Assembly: GCF_015714715.1 (NCBI RefSeq)
Contig: NZ_WAHS01000002.1
Span: 806,001-870,000 of the forward strand
DNA from: Aestuariivirga litoralis
GTDB lineage: Bacteria > Pseudomonadota > Alphaproteobacteria > Rhizobiales > Aestuariivirgaceae
Length of the DNA: 64,000 bases
Direction of reading: 5' to 3'
Position numbers and translations under genes: made by a program. Each line of letters opens with the position of its first letter. Position 1 is the first letter of the stretch. Shown in pieces: positions 26,354-34,939 of this stretch. The notes below the pieces were generated by a model. It did no database searches. It saw only the letters and a list, made by a program, of their open reading frames with translations, and was not told the DNA's origin.

Positions 26354-27268
26354 CTAGTTTGCCATGAGGTCCGGCGGCGGTGCCTTGGCACCCGTCATCA
26401 GGGCAACAGCATCCGACATCGAATAATCCTTGGGGTTGATCACGCAAAGTCTGCGGCCAAGCCGGTGAATATGGATGCGGTCACACACCTCAAACACATG
26501 CGGCATGTTATGCGAAATCAGTACAATCGGCATGCCGCGCTTTCGCACGTCCTTGATCAGTTCCAAAACGCGGCGGGATTCTTTTACGCCCAATGCAGCG
26601 GTCGGTTCATCCATGATCACCACTTTGGACCCGAAGGCGGCGGCGCGTGCCACGGCAACACCTTGGCGCTGGCCGCCGGACAGTGTTTCCACCGCCTGGT
26701 TGATGTTCTGGATGGTCATCAGGCCCAGTTCAGAGAGCTTGTCGCGAGCGAATTTCTGCATGCGCGACCGGTCAGACAGGCGGAATAGCGTACCCAAAAT
26801 GCCCGGCTTCCTCCATTCGCGACCCAGGAACATGTTGTCGGCGATCGAAAGCGCCGGAGAGAGTGCCAAGTTCTGATACACCGTTTCAATACCGGCATTG
26901 CTGGCATCCTGCGGCGAGCGGAAATTGACCGGCTGGCCATCCAGCGTGATCTCGCCGTGGTCGGGTGCCACGGCACCGCAGAGAGCTTTGATCAAGGTCG
27001 ACTTGCCAGCACCGTTGTCGCCGATCACGCCGAGGATTTCCCCCGGATAGAGGTCGAAATCGGCGCCGTTCATGGCCACGACCTGCCCGTAGCGCTTCAA
27101 CAAACCGCGCGCACTTAGGATGGGCTGCTGCTTTTCCAGGCCCGGATTGTTAGGCGCCTTGCTGACCGCCTCGAAATGGGCGACAGGGGCGGCGCTCTTG
27201 GCCGCCTTTTTTGGAGCAGCCTTTTTAGGCGCAGCCTTCGTCTTGCTTGCCACTTTCTTCGCACTCAT
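26354..27268 (-). CDS. frcA: Fructose-type sugar ABC transporter ATP-binding subunit
   Basis: A single-nucleotide-domain ABC ATPase of 304 residues: Walker A GDNGAGKS at 83-90, signature LSGGQRQGVAVARAAA, Walker B VVIMDEPTAAL, and the H-loop in LISHNMPHVFEVCDRI. It matches rhizobial FrcA through its C-terminal KDYSMSDAVALMTGAK. Unlike those proteins as I remember them, residues 1-48 form a Lys/Ala/Pro-rich tail (KKAAPKKAAKSAA), histone-H1-like and probably disordered. The start at 27268 overlaps the frcC stop by 4 bases; an upstream start at 27289 would add 7 residues. Confidence 0.93.
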   Translation of the reverse strand: MSAKKVASKTKAAPKKAAPKKAAKSAAPVAHFEAVSKAPNNPGLEKQQPILSARGLLKRYGQVVAMNGADFDLYPGEILGVIGDNGAGKSTLIKALCGAVAPDHGEITLDGQPVNFRSPQDASNAGIETVYQNLALSPALSIADNMFLGREWRKPGILGTLFRLSDRSRMQKFARDKLSELGLMTIQNINQAVETLSGGQRQGVAVARAAAFGSKVVIMDEPTAALGVKESRRVLELIKDVRKRGMPIVLISHNMPHVFEVCDRIHIHRLGRRLCVINPKDYSMSDAVALMTGAKAPPPDLMAN

Positions 27269-28407
27269 TGTGAAGCCCTCCGCAGCCATTGATCAAGCGC
27301 CACGGCGAAGATCACCAGTGAGCCTGCAGCAAAATATTGCCAATAGTCATCGACACCCGCAATCGCGAGGCCGGTGGTGAACACGCCCACGATGACAGCA
27401 CCGATCACCGAGCCGGCGATCGAGCCGCGCCCACCAAAGAGCGACGTGCCGCCGATCACCGTGGCCGTGATGGAATCAAGATTGACGGTTTCAAACGCGA
27501 TCGGCGAAACCGAGCCGATGCGGCCAATCGCAACCCAGGCGCCGAAGCCGCAGATCATTCCGGCCAGCGCATAGACTGAAATCAGCACGCGGCGGGTTTG
27601 GATACCGGTCAGCATGGCAGCATCCGGATCGTCACCGATGGCATGCACATGGCGGCCCCAGGCCGTGCGGTAAAGCATGTACCAGACCAGGACTGCGAGC
27701 AGCAGCAGGGCAATCGTGCCCAGAATGATGGTGGCGTCGCCGTCAGCCGGCGGCGTGTTGAAGGTTACATGAAAACCATCGCCGAACCCGACATTGATGT
27801 TCTTACCGAAGAACAGCAGCGATGGGGTTTTCTCTTCCAAGTCCATCGCGCGGATCGATTGCGAACCGGTGTACCACAGCTTCAGCGCGTTGAAGACGTT
27901 CAGCGTGCCGAGTGTGACGATGAAGGGTGGAATTTTGGCATAGGTAACCAGAATGCCATTGACCCAGCCCATGGCAGCCGCGAACAGCATGCCGAAGGGC
28001 ACCGCTACGAGCACCGGAACACCGGCTTCAACCGCAAACTTGCCCATGATCATCGAGCTGACCACCAGGATGGCACCGACCGAAAGATCGATGCCGGCAG
28101 TCAGGATGATGATAGTTTGCGCGATGGCAACGATGCCCGTCACCGTCACCTGCGCAAGAATGGTTGAAAGGGCGTTTGCGGAAAGAAAGTTATTGGGACT
28201 GATCAGGGTCGCATTGATCCCGAAGATCAAAAGGCTGCCCAACAGAATCATCGCGGGGATGGATGTTGGATATTCGCGCAGGAAACCGCGCAGCTTGAAC
28301 ATGAAGCCCAGGCTGGACGTATCAAACGAGGCGACATTCTTGTCGGCCTGTTCGAGCTTGGCTTCGAAATCAGAAATGGTTTTCGTCGGCGTTGAATTGT
28401 CGCTCAT
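27265..28407 (-). CDS. frcC: Fructose-type sugar ABC transporter permease
   Basis: A 380-residue inner-membrane permease of the RbsC/XylH/FrcC type, with about ten hydrophobic segments after a charged N-terminus. The EAA-like loop is MLTGIQTRRVLISVYALAGM, preceded by IGDDPDAA, and ATVIGGTSLFGGRGSIAGSV is characteristic of this family. It would form a homodimer served by FrcA. It begins 114 bases after frcB across a GC-rich hairpin, and overlaps frcA by 4 bases, so it is in one operon. Confidence 0.94.
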   Translation of the reverse strand: MSDNSTPTKTISDFEAKLEQADKNVASFDTSSLGFMFKLRGFLREYPTSIPAMILLGSLLIFGINATLISPNNFLSANALSTILAQVTVTGIVAIAQTIIILTAGIDLSVGAILVVSSMIMGKFAVEAGVPVLVAVPFGMLFAAAMGWVNGILVTYAKIPPFIVTLGTLNVFNALKLWYTGSQSIRAMDLEEKTPSLLFFGKNINVGFGDGFHVTFNTPPADGDATIILGTIALLLLAVLVWYMLYRTAWGRHVHAIGDDPDAAMLTGIQTRRVLISVYALAGMICGFGAWVAIGRIGSVSPIAFETVNLDSITATVIGGTSLFGGRGSIAGSVIGAVIVGVFTTGLAIAGVDDYWQYFAAGSLVIFAVALDQWLRRASQ

Positions 28408-28468
28408 TCAGCCCTCTTGTCGCGTTCCCTGTCACTTTCATGGCGCTTCTTGTTGAGCGCTTGGTAGA

Positions 28469-28496
28469 CAAGGGGCGACGCTAACGCCGCCCCTTG
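28469..28496 (-). repeat. Intercistronic hairpin between frcB and frcC
   Basis: CAAGGGGCG at 28469-28477 pairs perfectly with CGCCCCTTG at 28488-28496 across a 10-base loop. No T-run follows on the minus strand. Hairpins after a binding-protein gene commonly protect its mRNA 3' end and raise the ratio of binding protein to permease; that role is inferred here. Confidence 0.6.
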
Positions 28497-28521
28497 CAGA
28501 GATCAAGTCAGTATCTGGCGA

Positions 28522-29535
28522 TTAGCCCCAGCACTTGGCCAGGCCTTCCTTGGTGTCGATGGACTTGACACCTTCGGCAGGCTTGTCGGTGATCAGGTTC
28601 ACACCGGTGTTCATGAAGCTCAGGCCTTCAGTGGCCTTCGGCTTGGTGCCGTCCTTGGCGAAAGCCGCAATGGCTTCGATGCCCTTGGAGGCCATAAGCA
28701 GCGGATATTGCTGCGAGGTGGCACCAATGACGCCAGCAGCCACGTTCTTCACGCCGGGGCAGCCACCGTCAACGGAAACGATGAGCACGCCCTTTTCCTT
28801 GCCGGCCTTCTTCAAAGCCTGGAAGGCGCCTTCAGCAGCCGGTTCGTTGATGGTGTAAACGACGTTAATGCCAGGATCCTTGGCGAGCAGGGTTTCCATG
28901 GCCTTCTGGCCGCCTTCCGGATTGGCTTGCGATTCGCCGTGACCGATGACGCGCGGATCCTTTTCAGAACCCAGCACCTTCTTGTCCGGAACATCGATGC
29001 CGAAGCCAGTCAGGAAGCCCGTGTCACGCAGAACGTCAACCGAGATGTTGTCCTTGTTGATGTCGAGCATGGCAATCTTGGCATCCTTGGCCTTGTCGCC
29101 CAGCTGTGCCTTGGCCCAGGAGCCAATCAGCGTGCCGGCTTCAAAGTTGTCGGTTGCGAAGGTGATGTCCTGGCCTTCCGCGTCACCCAGCGGGGTGTCG
29201 AGCGAAATCACCAGGATGCCCTTGGCGCGGGCGGCCTTGAGGGCCGGACCAACCGAGTCGTTCGACGGGGTGATCAGGATGCCCTTGGCGCCAGCGGCGA
29301 CACAGTTTTCAATGGCGGTGATCTGAGGAGCAGCGTCGCCGTCTTTCACGCCAGCGAAGGACTTGAGGTCAACGCCAGCATCTTTGGCGCCTTTTTCTGC
29401 GCCTTCCTTCATCTTCACGAAGAAGGGGTTGGTGTTGTTCTTGGTGATCAGGCAGGCGCTGGTGCCGGCCATTGCAGTCGAGGCGAAGGCCACAAGGGCA
29501 GCGCCAGCCAGAGCTGTTTTAAGAATTGTCTTCAC
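28522..29535 (-). CDS. frcB: Fructose-type sugar ABC transporter periplasmic binding protein
   Basis: A 337-residue periplasmic binding protein with a signal peptide (about residues 1-23, ending STAMA). The mature protein begins [19 protein letters not shown] and resembles S. meliloti FrcB, including [26 protein letters not shown] and [12 protein letters not shown], and the same end, [13 protein letters not shown]. FrcB binds fructose, and also ribose and mannose compete in S. meliloti; the specificity here is inferred from that likeness. The start codon is GTG after GGGAG. Confidence 0.94.
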   Translation of the reverse strand: MKTILKTALAGAALVAFASTAMAGTSACLITKNNTNPFFVKMKEGAEKGAKDAGVDLKSFAGVKDGDAAPQITAIENCVAAGAKGILITPSNDSVGPALKAARAKGILVISLDTPLGDAEGQDITFATDNFEAGTLIGSWAKAQLGDKAKDAKIAMLDINKDNISVDVLRDTGFLTGFGIDVPDKKVLGSEKDPRVIGHGESQANPEGGQKAMETLLAKDPGINVVYTINEPAAEGAFQALKKAGKEKGVLIVSVDGGCPGVKNVAAGVIGATSQQYPLLMASKGIEAIAAFAKDGTKPKATEGLSFMNTGVNLITDKPAEGVKSIDTKEGLAKCWG

Positions 29536-29616
29536 GGTGTTTCTCCCATTGTCGGTTCCATTGTTGGAACCTCTTGTTGTTGAAAGCCGGTGGCCAGGCC
29601 ACCGCCAATCAAACTC

Positions 29617-29678
29617 ATCATGGAATCAATTCCGGCGTCCTGTCAATAAGTACATCGGCCTGATTTATTCGTTGACAG
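29617..29678. promoter_or_regulatory. Divergent frcB/frcR control region: promoter and inverted repeat
   Basis: For frcB, minus-strand TTGACA (29641-29646) is followed after 18 bases by CATGAT (29617-29622), a plausible sigma-70 promoter. An inverted repeat, CTGTCAA at 29640-29646 and TTGACAG at 29672-29678, covers this -35 element and a plus-strand TTGACA that could serve frcR. Its position fits an operator for FrcR, but that is inferred. Confidence 0.5.
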
Positions 29679-29752
29679 AATTTCATGCGGGGCGGAAGCT
29701 TGCCTGAAATAACGACAAGGCCGGGAACACGGCCACGGGAAACGCGTCGAAT

Positions 29753-30964
29753 ATGGATCAGGTCATCTCGAATGAGGCCCGCAAGGATGCGCGCGGCACG
29801 ACGCAGGCTGGCGTGCGCCTGTATAATGAGCGGCTGATCCTGTCGCTGATCCGCCGCCATGGCGCGTTGCCCAAGGCAGAATTGGCGCGGCTGACTGGCC
29901 TTTCAGCCCAAACTGTTTCCGTCATTGTGCGCCAGCTGGAACAAGACGCCCTTCTGATCAAGGGCGAGCCGCAGCGCGGCAAGGTGGGCCAGCCACTGGT
30001 GCCTTTTACGCTCAATCCCGATGGTGCCTATTCGATGGGCCTTAAAGTCGGGCGGCGTTCATCCGAACTGGTGCTCCTCGACATGGCGGGAGAAGTGCGT
30101 GATCGCGCCCGCCAGACTTACCGTATTCCAGAGCCGGCACTGGTTCTCGGTTTTGCCAAGGAAGCTATTGCCCTGCTCACCAAACGACTGAAGCCATCGC
30201 AGCGCAAGAGCGTGGCAGGCCTGGGGATTGCAGCACCCTTCGAGCTTTGGAACTGGCAGGAAGAACAGCGCGCCCCGCCAGGTGCGCTTGATGGCTGGAA
30301 GGAGATTGACCTCGTCGCGCGAGTCGCCGCCATGACCAAGATTCCGGTCTTTGATTGCAATGACGCTACCGCTGCCTGTGCGGCCGAGCTGCTGTTCGGC
30401 AAGGGCCGCATCTACAAGAATTTCAGCTATCTGTTCGTGGGTTATTTCATCGGCGGCGGCACAGTGATCGGTGGCAGCGTCTTTCCCGGCCGCAGCGGTT
30501 ATTCCGGTGCCTATGGCCCGCTGCCGATCATGGGCAGCAATGGAAAGCTGGAACAATTGATCCGCCATGCCAGCGTTTACGCTTTGGAAAAAGACCTGGT
30601 GGGGCAAGGCCAAGACCCGATGTTGCTTGCCGATTCACCCTCCGACTGGTCCGGCGCTGAACCTGCCTTGAGCCACTGGATTGCATCCACCGCATCATCC
30701 CTGGCGCAAGCTGTTGTGGCCACCATGTCGGTGGTGGAATTTGATGCCATCATCATTGATGGCGCCTTGCCTGACGATGTGCGCCAGGAACTACTGGCTG
30801 AAACCAGAAAGCAGCTCGGCACGCTCGATCTGCGCGGCCTGCCAGATTTCGCCATCGAGGAAGGCTCGATGGGCCGTGATGCCCGCGCCCGCGGTGCTGC
30901 CGCACTTCCCCTGTTTGCCCATTTCATGATTGACCGTGATGTTTTGTTCAAGGAACCCATTTGA
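29753..30964 (+). CDS. frcR: ROK-family transcriptional regulator FrcR
   Basis: A 403-residue regulator with an N-terminal winged helix (about residues 22-75, NERLILSLIRRHGALPKAELARLTG then SAQTVSVIVRQLEQ) and a ROK domain (about 90-390) with GLGIAAP and VFDCNDATAACAAELLFGKG. The typical ROK zinc-finger cysteine cluster is not evident, so sugar kinase activity is unlikely. frcR divergent from frcBCAK is the rhizobial arrangement, which supports a local fructose-responsive repressor. Its stop overlaps the mutarotase ATG by one base. Confidence 0.9.
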   Translation: MDQVISNEARKDARGTTQAGVRLYNERLILSLIRRHGALPKAELARLTGLSAQTVSVIVRQLEQDALLIKGEPQRGKVGQPLVPFTLNPDGAYSMGLKVGRRSSELVLLDMAGEVRDRARQTYRIPEPALVLGFAKEAIALLTKRLKPSQRKSVAGLGIAAPFELWNWQEEQRAPPGALDGWKEIDLVARVAAMTKIPVFDCNDATAACAAELLFGKGRIYKNFSYLFVGYFIGGGTVIGGSVFPGRSGYSGAYGPLPIMGSNGKLEQLIRHASVYALEKDLVGQGQDPMLLADSPSDWSGAEPALSHWIASTASSLAQAVVATMSVVEFDAIIIDGALPDDVRQELLAETRKQLGTLDLRGLPDFAIEEGSMGRDARARGAAALPLFAHFMIDRDVLFKEPI

Positions 30965-31392
30965 TGTTGAGAGGAATTAACCCGCTGCTGAGCCCAGACC
31001 TGCTCAAGGTACTGTGTGCCATGGGCCATGGCGACGAGATTGCCATTGTTGATGGCAATTACCCGGCGGATACCGATGCAAAGCGCCTGGTGCGTCTCGA
31101 TGGCCATTCAGCCACCGATATTCTCGAGGCCTGCCTCTCGGTCATTCCACTCGATGAAATGGTGCCCGATTGCGCCTTCCGCCCGGCCGCAGGCGGCGAT
31201 CCCAAGCGCATCGAACCGATTTTCACCGACTTCGAAAAGATCGTGAAGAAGTGGGAACCGGCGCGCGACGTCAAGCCGCTTATCGGCAAGGAGTTCTATG
31301 ACCGCGTCAAAGCCTGCTACGCCATCGTGGCCTCCGGCGAGCGCCGGCTTTATGGCAATATCGTCCTCAAGAAGGGCGTGATCCACCCTTGA
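30964..31392 (+). CDS. RbsD/FucU-type sugar mutarotase
   Basis: The 142-residue protein follows the FucU pattern: MLRGINPLLSPDLLKVLCAMGHGDEI at the N-terminus with the catalytic histidine in GHGDE, a DGHSATDIL segment, and FYDRVKACYAIVASGERRLYGNI with KKGV at the end. FucU/RbsD enzymes interconvert sugar anomers after uptake. The start at 30964 overlaps the frcR stop (TGATG). Being cotranscribed with frcR, it probably acts on the sugar taken up by FrcBCA, but the anomeric substrate is unknown. Confidence 0.9.
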   Translation: MLRGINPLLSPDLLKVLCAMGHGDEIAIVDGNYPADTDAKRLVRLDGHSATDILEACLSVIPLDEMVPDCAFRPAAGGDPKRIEPIFTDFEKIVKKWEPARDVKPLIGKEFYDRVKACYAIVASGERRLYGNIVLKKGVIHP

Positions 31393-31424
31393 GTGTGCCG
31401 CGCGTTGGTGTTTAACACCCGCTT

Positions 31425-32402
31425 ATGATCGTGCTGGCCATCGATACCTGCTTCAACCGCTGCGCGGCCTGTCTCTATGACAGTGCTGCGGGGATCATGC
31501 TGGCCGAGGAAGCGCAGATAATGGAGCGCGGCCATGCCGAAGCGCTTGCACCTCTGGTGCAGCGGGTGATCAAAAACCAAAGGCTTGACCGCATCGCCGT
31601 CACCACCGGGCCCGGCACCTTTACCGGCTTGCGCATCGGTCTAAGCTTTGCCCGCGCTTTGGGTCTGGCGAAATCCATTCCGGTGATCGGGCTTGATACG
31701 CTCCATGCCGTGGCTTTGACTCATCGCGGCGTGACGGTGGCGCATCACGCCGGCAAGAGTGGATTCGTCTACGTGCTGCGCGCAGATGCTTCAGCAGATA
31801 TCGAACTGTTGAAGCATGAGGACATGGATCAAACGGAGCTTCGCGGAACCGCAGCGGCCAGCGGTGACCTGCCAAACCTTGCCGCACTGGCGCGTTTCGC
31901 TGCAGCGCAGCCCCTGCCGGCACACATGCCAAGTCCGGTCTATCTGCGCGAGGCCGATGCCAAGCCGCAGGCCGCACCTGGCATGACACGAGCAGCAGCG
32001 CTGGAGGATCTGCCACAGCTTGCCGCGCTCCATTCTGCAAGTTTTCCGCATGGCTGGAACGTTGCGGATATGGAATCCATGTTGGTCATTCCCGGCACGC
32101 AAGCCTTCGTGGTGGAGCTGGCAGATAAAGTCATCGGCATGGTGATTGTCCGGGCCATTGCCGGTGAAGCAGAGATTCTCACCATCTGCGTCGCCCCTGC
32201 CTTTCGTCACAAGGGCATCGGACGAAAGCTGATGCAGGCCGTGGCGGTCTTGCCTTTCGACAAGATTTTCCTCGAAGTCGCCCACACCAATGAAGCGGCG
32301 CGCGCGCTCTACAAGGCGCATGGCTTTGTCGAAACCGGCCTCCGCAAAGCCTATTACAGCGATGGCGCCGATGCGGTGCTGATGACGCGGGCTCTCACAT
32401 GA
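31425..32402 (+). CDS. TsaB-RimI fusion protein
   Basis: One uninterrupted 325-residue reading frame carries two enzymes. Residues 1 to about 186 are TsaB: IVLAIDTCFNRC, RGHAEALAPLVQ, TTGPGTFTGLRIGLSFARAL and IGLDTLHA; TsaB partners TsaD in making t6A at tRNA position 37. From about M187 the GNAT acetyltransferase RimI follows, with ICVAPAFRHKGIGRKLM as the acetyl-CoA loop and NEAARALYKAHGF, and acetylates ribosomal protein S18. In most rhizobia the genes are adjacent but separate. An internal start at 31983 could also make free RimI. plsC overlaps by 4 bases. Confidence 0.88.
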   Translation: MIVLAIDTCFNRCAACLYDSAAGIMLAEEAQIMERGHAEALAPLVQRVIKNQRLDRIAVTTGPGTFTGLRIGLSFARALGLAKSIPVIGLDTLHAVALTHRGVTVAHHAGKSGFVYVLRADASADIELLKHEDMDQTELRGTAAASGDLPNLAALARFAAAQPLPAHMPSPVYLREADAKPQAAPGMTRAAALEDLPQLAALHSASFPHGWNVADMESMLVIPGTQAFVVELADKVIGMVIVRAIAGEAEILTICVAPAFRHKGIGRKLMQAVAVLPFDKIFLEVAHTNEAARALYKAHGFVETGLRKAYYSDGADAVLMTRALT

Positions 32403-33148
32403 ATATCGTGTTTGCAGTGATCAAGGCCTTGGCCTTCGTCCTGCTCACGCTACCGCTGATGCCGGTGCAATGGCTTTTGCTGAAAATCGAAGGCCCCTTC
32501 GCCAAACGCCTCCCGCATCTTTATCACCGCCTCGTCTGCAAAATCATCGGTCTCACGCTGGAGATCGAGGGCGCGATGAAAAGCGAAGGCTTGCTGGTCG
32601 CCAACCACACGTCATGGGCGGATATTCCCGTGCTGTCGGCACTGCATCCGGTGTCCTTCATTGCCAAGAAGGAAGTGAACACCTGGCCCTTCTTCGGATC
32701 TCTGGCGCGCCTGCAGCGCACGGTCTTTGTCAATCGTGAGCGCCGCAGTTCGACGGGTGAAAGTGCCAGCGAAATGCTGGATCGCCTCACCTCAGGTGAC
32801 ACGCTGGTGCTGTTTCCCGAAGGCACCTCACATCATGGCGGCTGGCTGAAGCCCTTCAAATCTTCCTTCTTCGGCGCGGTGGAAGGCACGGATATTCCGC
32901 TGATCCCCGTCACCGTCAGCTATCACCGCCTGAACGGGTTGCCGCTCACCTTGCGTCAGCGTCATGCCATCGCATGGATCGGCGATGTGGATTTGCTGCC
33001 GCATCTCTGGGATTTCCTGAAGGGCGGGCCTGTCTCGGTAAAGCTTACGATTCACCCGGCTTTGCGACCGTCGGACTTCAAGGATCGCAAGACGCTATCG
33101 CTCGCGGCGCAAAGCGTGATCGGTGCGAGCCTTCATTTCACGGCGTGA
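32399..33148 (+). CDS. plsC: 1-acyl-sn-glycerol-3-phosphate acyltransferase (PlsC type)
   Basis: PlsC acylates lysophosphatidic acid at sn-2 to give phosphatidic acid. The 249-residue protein has an N-terminal hydrophobic segment (3-28), the catalytic HxxxxD (H70-D75 in NHTSWADI) and FPEGTSHHGG with PFKSSFF. It overlaps the tsaB-rimI stop by 4 bases. Its last 31 residues ([10 protein letters not shown] and beyond) recur in diverged form at 37981-38084. In rhizobia plsC is followed by miaB; here an 8-kb insertion separates them. Confidence 0.93.
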   Translation: MNIVFAVIKALAFVLLTLPLMPVQWLLLKIEGPFAKRLPHLYHRLVCKIIGLTLEIEGAMKSEGLLVANHTSWADIPVLSALHPVSFIAKKEVNTWPFFGSLARLQRTVFVNRERRSSTGESASEMLDRLTSGDTLVLFPEGTSHHGGWLKPFKSSFFGAVEGTDIPLIPVTVSYHRLNGLPLTLRQRHAIAWIGDVDLLPHLWDFLKGGPVSVKLTIHPALRPSDFKDRKTLSLAAQSVIGASLHFTA

Positions 33149-33170
33149 ATTTGCACACCGATCCACCGTT

Positions 33171-34046
33171 TCAAATGGCAATGATGCCATCGACGCAGGT
33201 GACGCAATCACCACCAATTTGCACCACGCCTTGCGCGTCCACTGCAACGTCGATCAGGCCATTCCTGCCGATGCAGCGCCCCTGCGAGGCAGTGTATTTT
33301 CCGCCACCGGCACCGAGCAGGCCACGCTCCCAATGAAAGGCGGCAACGCAACCATTTCCGCTTCCACATACGGGGTCTTCGTCCACGCCATGCGCTGGTG
33401 CAAATGTGCGCACTTCAATTCCGGCAGCGCCCTGTTCATGCGCGCCGAACAAGGTGATGCCGATCACTTTGAGCTTGGTCGAGAGCGCTGAGAGGCGGGC
33501 CAAGTCAGGTTTCAATTGGAGCACCGCTGCGGAGCTTTCCAGACATGCAACAATCCAGACAGCACCAACATCGACAATCGCAGGAGCGACCTCGCGGTCA
33601 ATCCTGCGGCCAAGGATGCGCTCAAGCTCGTCAAGATCCTCCTTCTGTATCGCGGTGAAGCTGGCCTTTGGCAGATTGAATGCCAGTCCATGTTTTCCGG
33701 AGCGGTCTTTCACGCTGACGTCAATGAGGCCAACCTTGCATTCCTGTACAAGCCGCCCATCTTGCCTGGGCGTGACGCGGCCGGCTTCAAGCAAGGCGTG
33801 GGCGCTGCCCAGCGTCGGGTGGCCGGCAAACGGCAATTCGCCCCTTGGCGTAAATATCCGCAGCAGAAAGTCGGCTGCCGCGGAAGATGGCGGCAAGACA
33901 AAAGTCGTCTCGGAAAGGTTTGTCCACCTTGCGATGGCCTGCATGTCTTCAGTGGCGAGACCTTCGCTGTCCAATACAACGGCTACCGGATTTCCCAGAA
34001 GGGGCCGTGAAGTGAAAACATCGACAACTTTGTAGACTCGTTTCAT
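33171..34046 (-). CDS. PhzF-family isomerase/epimerase-like protein
   Basis: A 291-residue protein of the PhzF/diaminopimelate-epimerase-like fold. The conserved general acid-base glutamate is E46 in NLSETTF, and TPRGELPFAGHPTLG and DEDPVCGSGNGCVAAF are the family signatures. PhzF makes the phenazine precursor in pseudomonads, but most relatives have unknown substrates; no phenazine genes are nearby. It is the last gene of the ridA-FAH-phzF set, 39 bases after the FAH gene. ATG at 34046 is preceded by a Shine-Dalgarno; a GTG one codon upstream is possible. Confidence 0.88.
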   Translation of the reverse strand: MKRVYKVVDVFTSRPLLGNPVAVVLDSEGLATEDMQAIARWTNLSETTFVLPPSSAAADFLLRIFTPRGELPFAGHPTLGSAHALLEAGRVTPRQDGRLVQECKVGLIDVSVKDRSGKHGLAFNLPKASFTAIQKEDLDELERILGRRIDREVAPAIVDVGAVWIVACLESSAAVLQLKPDLARLSALSTKLKVIGITLFGAHEQGAAGIEVRTFAPAHGVDEDPVCGSGNGCVAAFHWERGLLGAGGGKYTASQGRCIGRNGLIDVAVDAQGVVQIGGDCVTCVDGIIAI

Positions 34047-34085
34047 CACCTGCTCCCTTGTGGAATATCAACAACCCATTTGATC

Positions 34086-34925
34086 TCAGTCAGTGACTGT
34101 GCAGAGTTGCTCGCCTAGACCATCAATGCCGCAGTGGATCACGTCCCCGGCAGCAAGATAGTCCGGCTTTGGCTTGTTGAAGGCCACGCCAAATGGTGTG
34201 CCGGTCAGCACGGCATCGCCGGGCATCAGGCGCATGAATTCGCTTAAATGCGCAACGATCTGCGGCACCGAAAAAACCAGACGGCGGAGATGTGTATCTT
34301 GCCGGACGACATCATTCTTTTTGAGCCAGATTCGGCGGGTTGCCAGATCACGCATCTCATCCGCCGTCACCAGCCAGGGTCCGAACGGGCAAAATGTGTC
34401 GGCGCTTTTGGCCTTGCTCCATTGGCCCCCACGGTTGAACTGCCATTCCCGCTCGGTGAGGTCGTTGGCAACAGTGTAACCCGCGACGGCGGCGAGAGCC
34501 TCGCCTTCATCCACATTGGCAACCTCCCGGCCGATGACAAAGGCCAGCTCCACTTCCCAGTCGACGGCGCTGGCGGTCTTGGGAATCCTGATCGCATCAT
34601 GGGGGCCGCAAAGTGCGGTTGGTGACTTGAAGAAGACCAGGGGTTCCTTGGGTATTTCAAATCCGGTTTCGGCGGCATGGTCTGCATAGTTCAGGCCGAT
34701 GCAGATGATCTTGCCGGGTGTGGCCACCGGCGGGCCAAGACGGACCCCCGCTGCAACAACAGGGAATGTTGCAGGATCGCGTGATGCCAGTGCTGCAAGC
34801 GATGCCTTGCCAAGCGTCTCGCCCGCCCAATCTGCAACGACACCAGACACGTCGCGGATCCGGCCCTGTTGGTCTACAAGGCCAGGGCGCTCCGCGCCAG
34901 CTTCACCAAAGCGGACGAGTTTCAT
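34086..34925 (-). CDS. Fumarylacetoacetate hydrolase family protein
   Basis: A 279-residue FAH-fold enzyme. N-terminal MKLVRFGEAGAERPGLVD, then GKIICIGLNYADHAAETG and WEVELAFVIG with the metal-binding glutamates, and GDAVLTGTPFGVAF close to the C-terminus, fit the ureidoglycolate lyase/2,4-diketo-3-deoxy-sugar-acid hydrolase branch. These cleave C-C or C-N bonds in acylpyruvate-like or ureido compounds with Mg2+. It lies 14 bases after ridA, in one operon, so a short catabolic pathway with PhzF, RidA and an aminotransferase is likely; the substrate is unknown. Confidence 0.87.
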   Translation of the reverse strand: MKLVRFGEAGAERPGLVDQQGRIRDVSGVVADWAGETLGKASLAALASRDPATFPVVAAGVRLGPPVATPGKIICIGLNYADHAAETGFEIPKEPLVFFKSPTALCGPHDAIRIPKTASAVDWEVELAFVIGREVANVDEGEALAAVAGYTVANDLTEREWQFNRGGQWSKAKSADTFCPFGPWLVTADEMRDLATRRIWLKKNDVVRQDTHLRRLVFSVPQIVAHLSEFMRLMPGDAVLTGTPFGVAFNKPKPDYLAAGDVIHCGIDGLGEQLCTVTD

Positions 34926-34939
34926 CGCAGGCCCACCAA

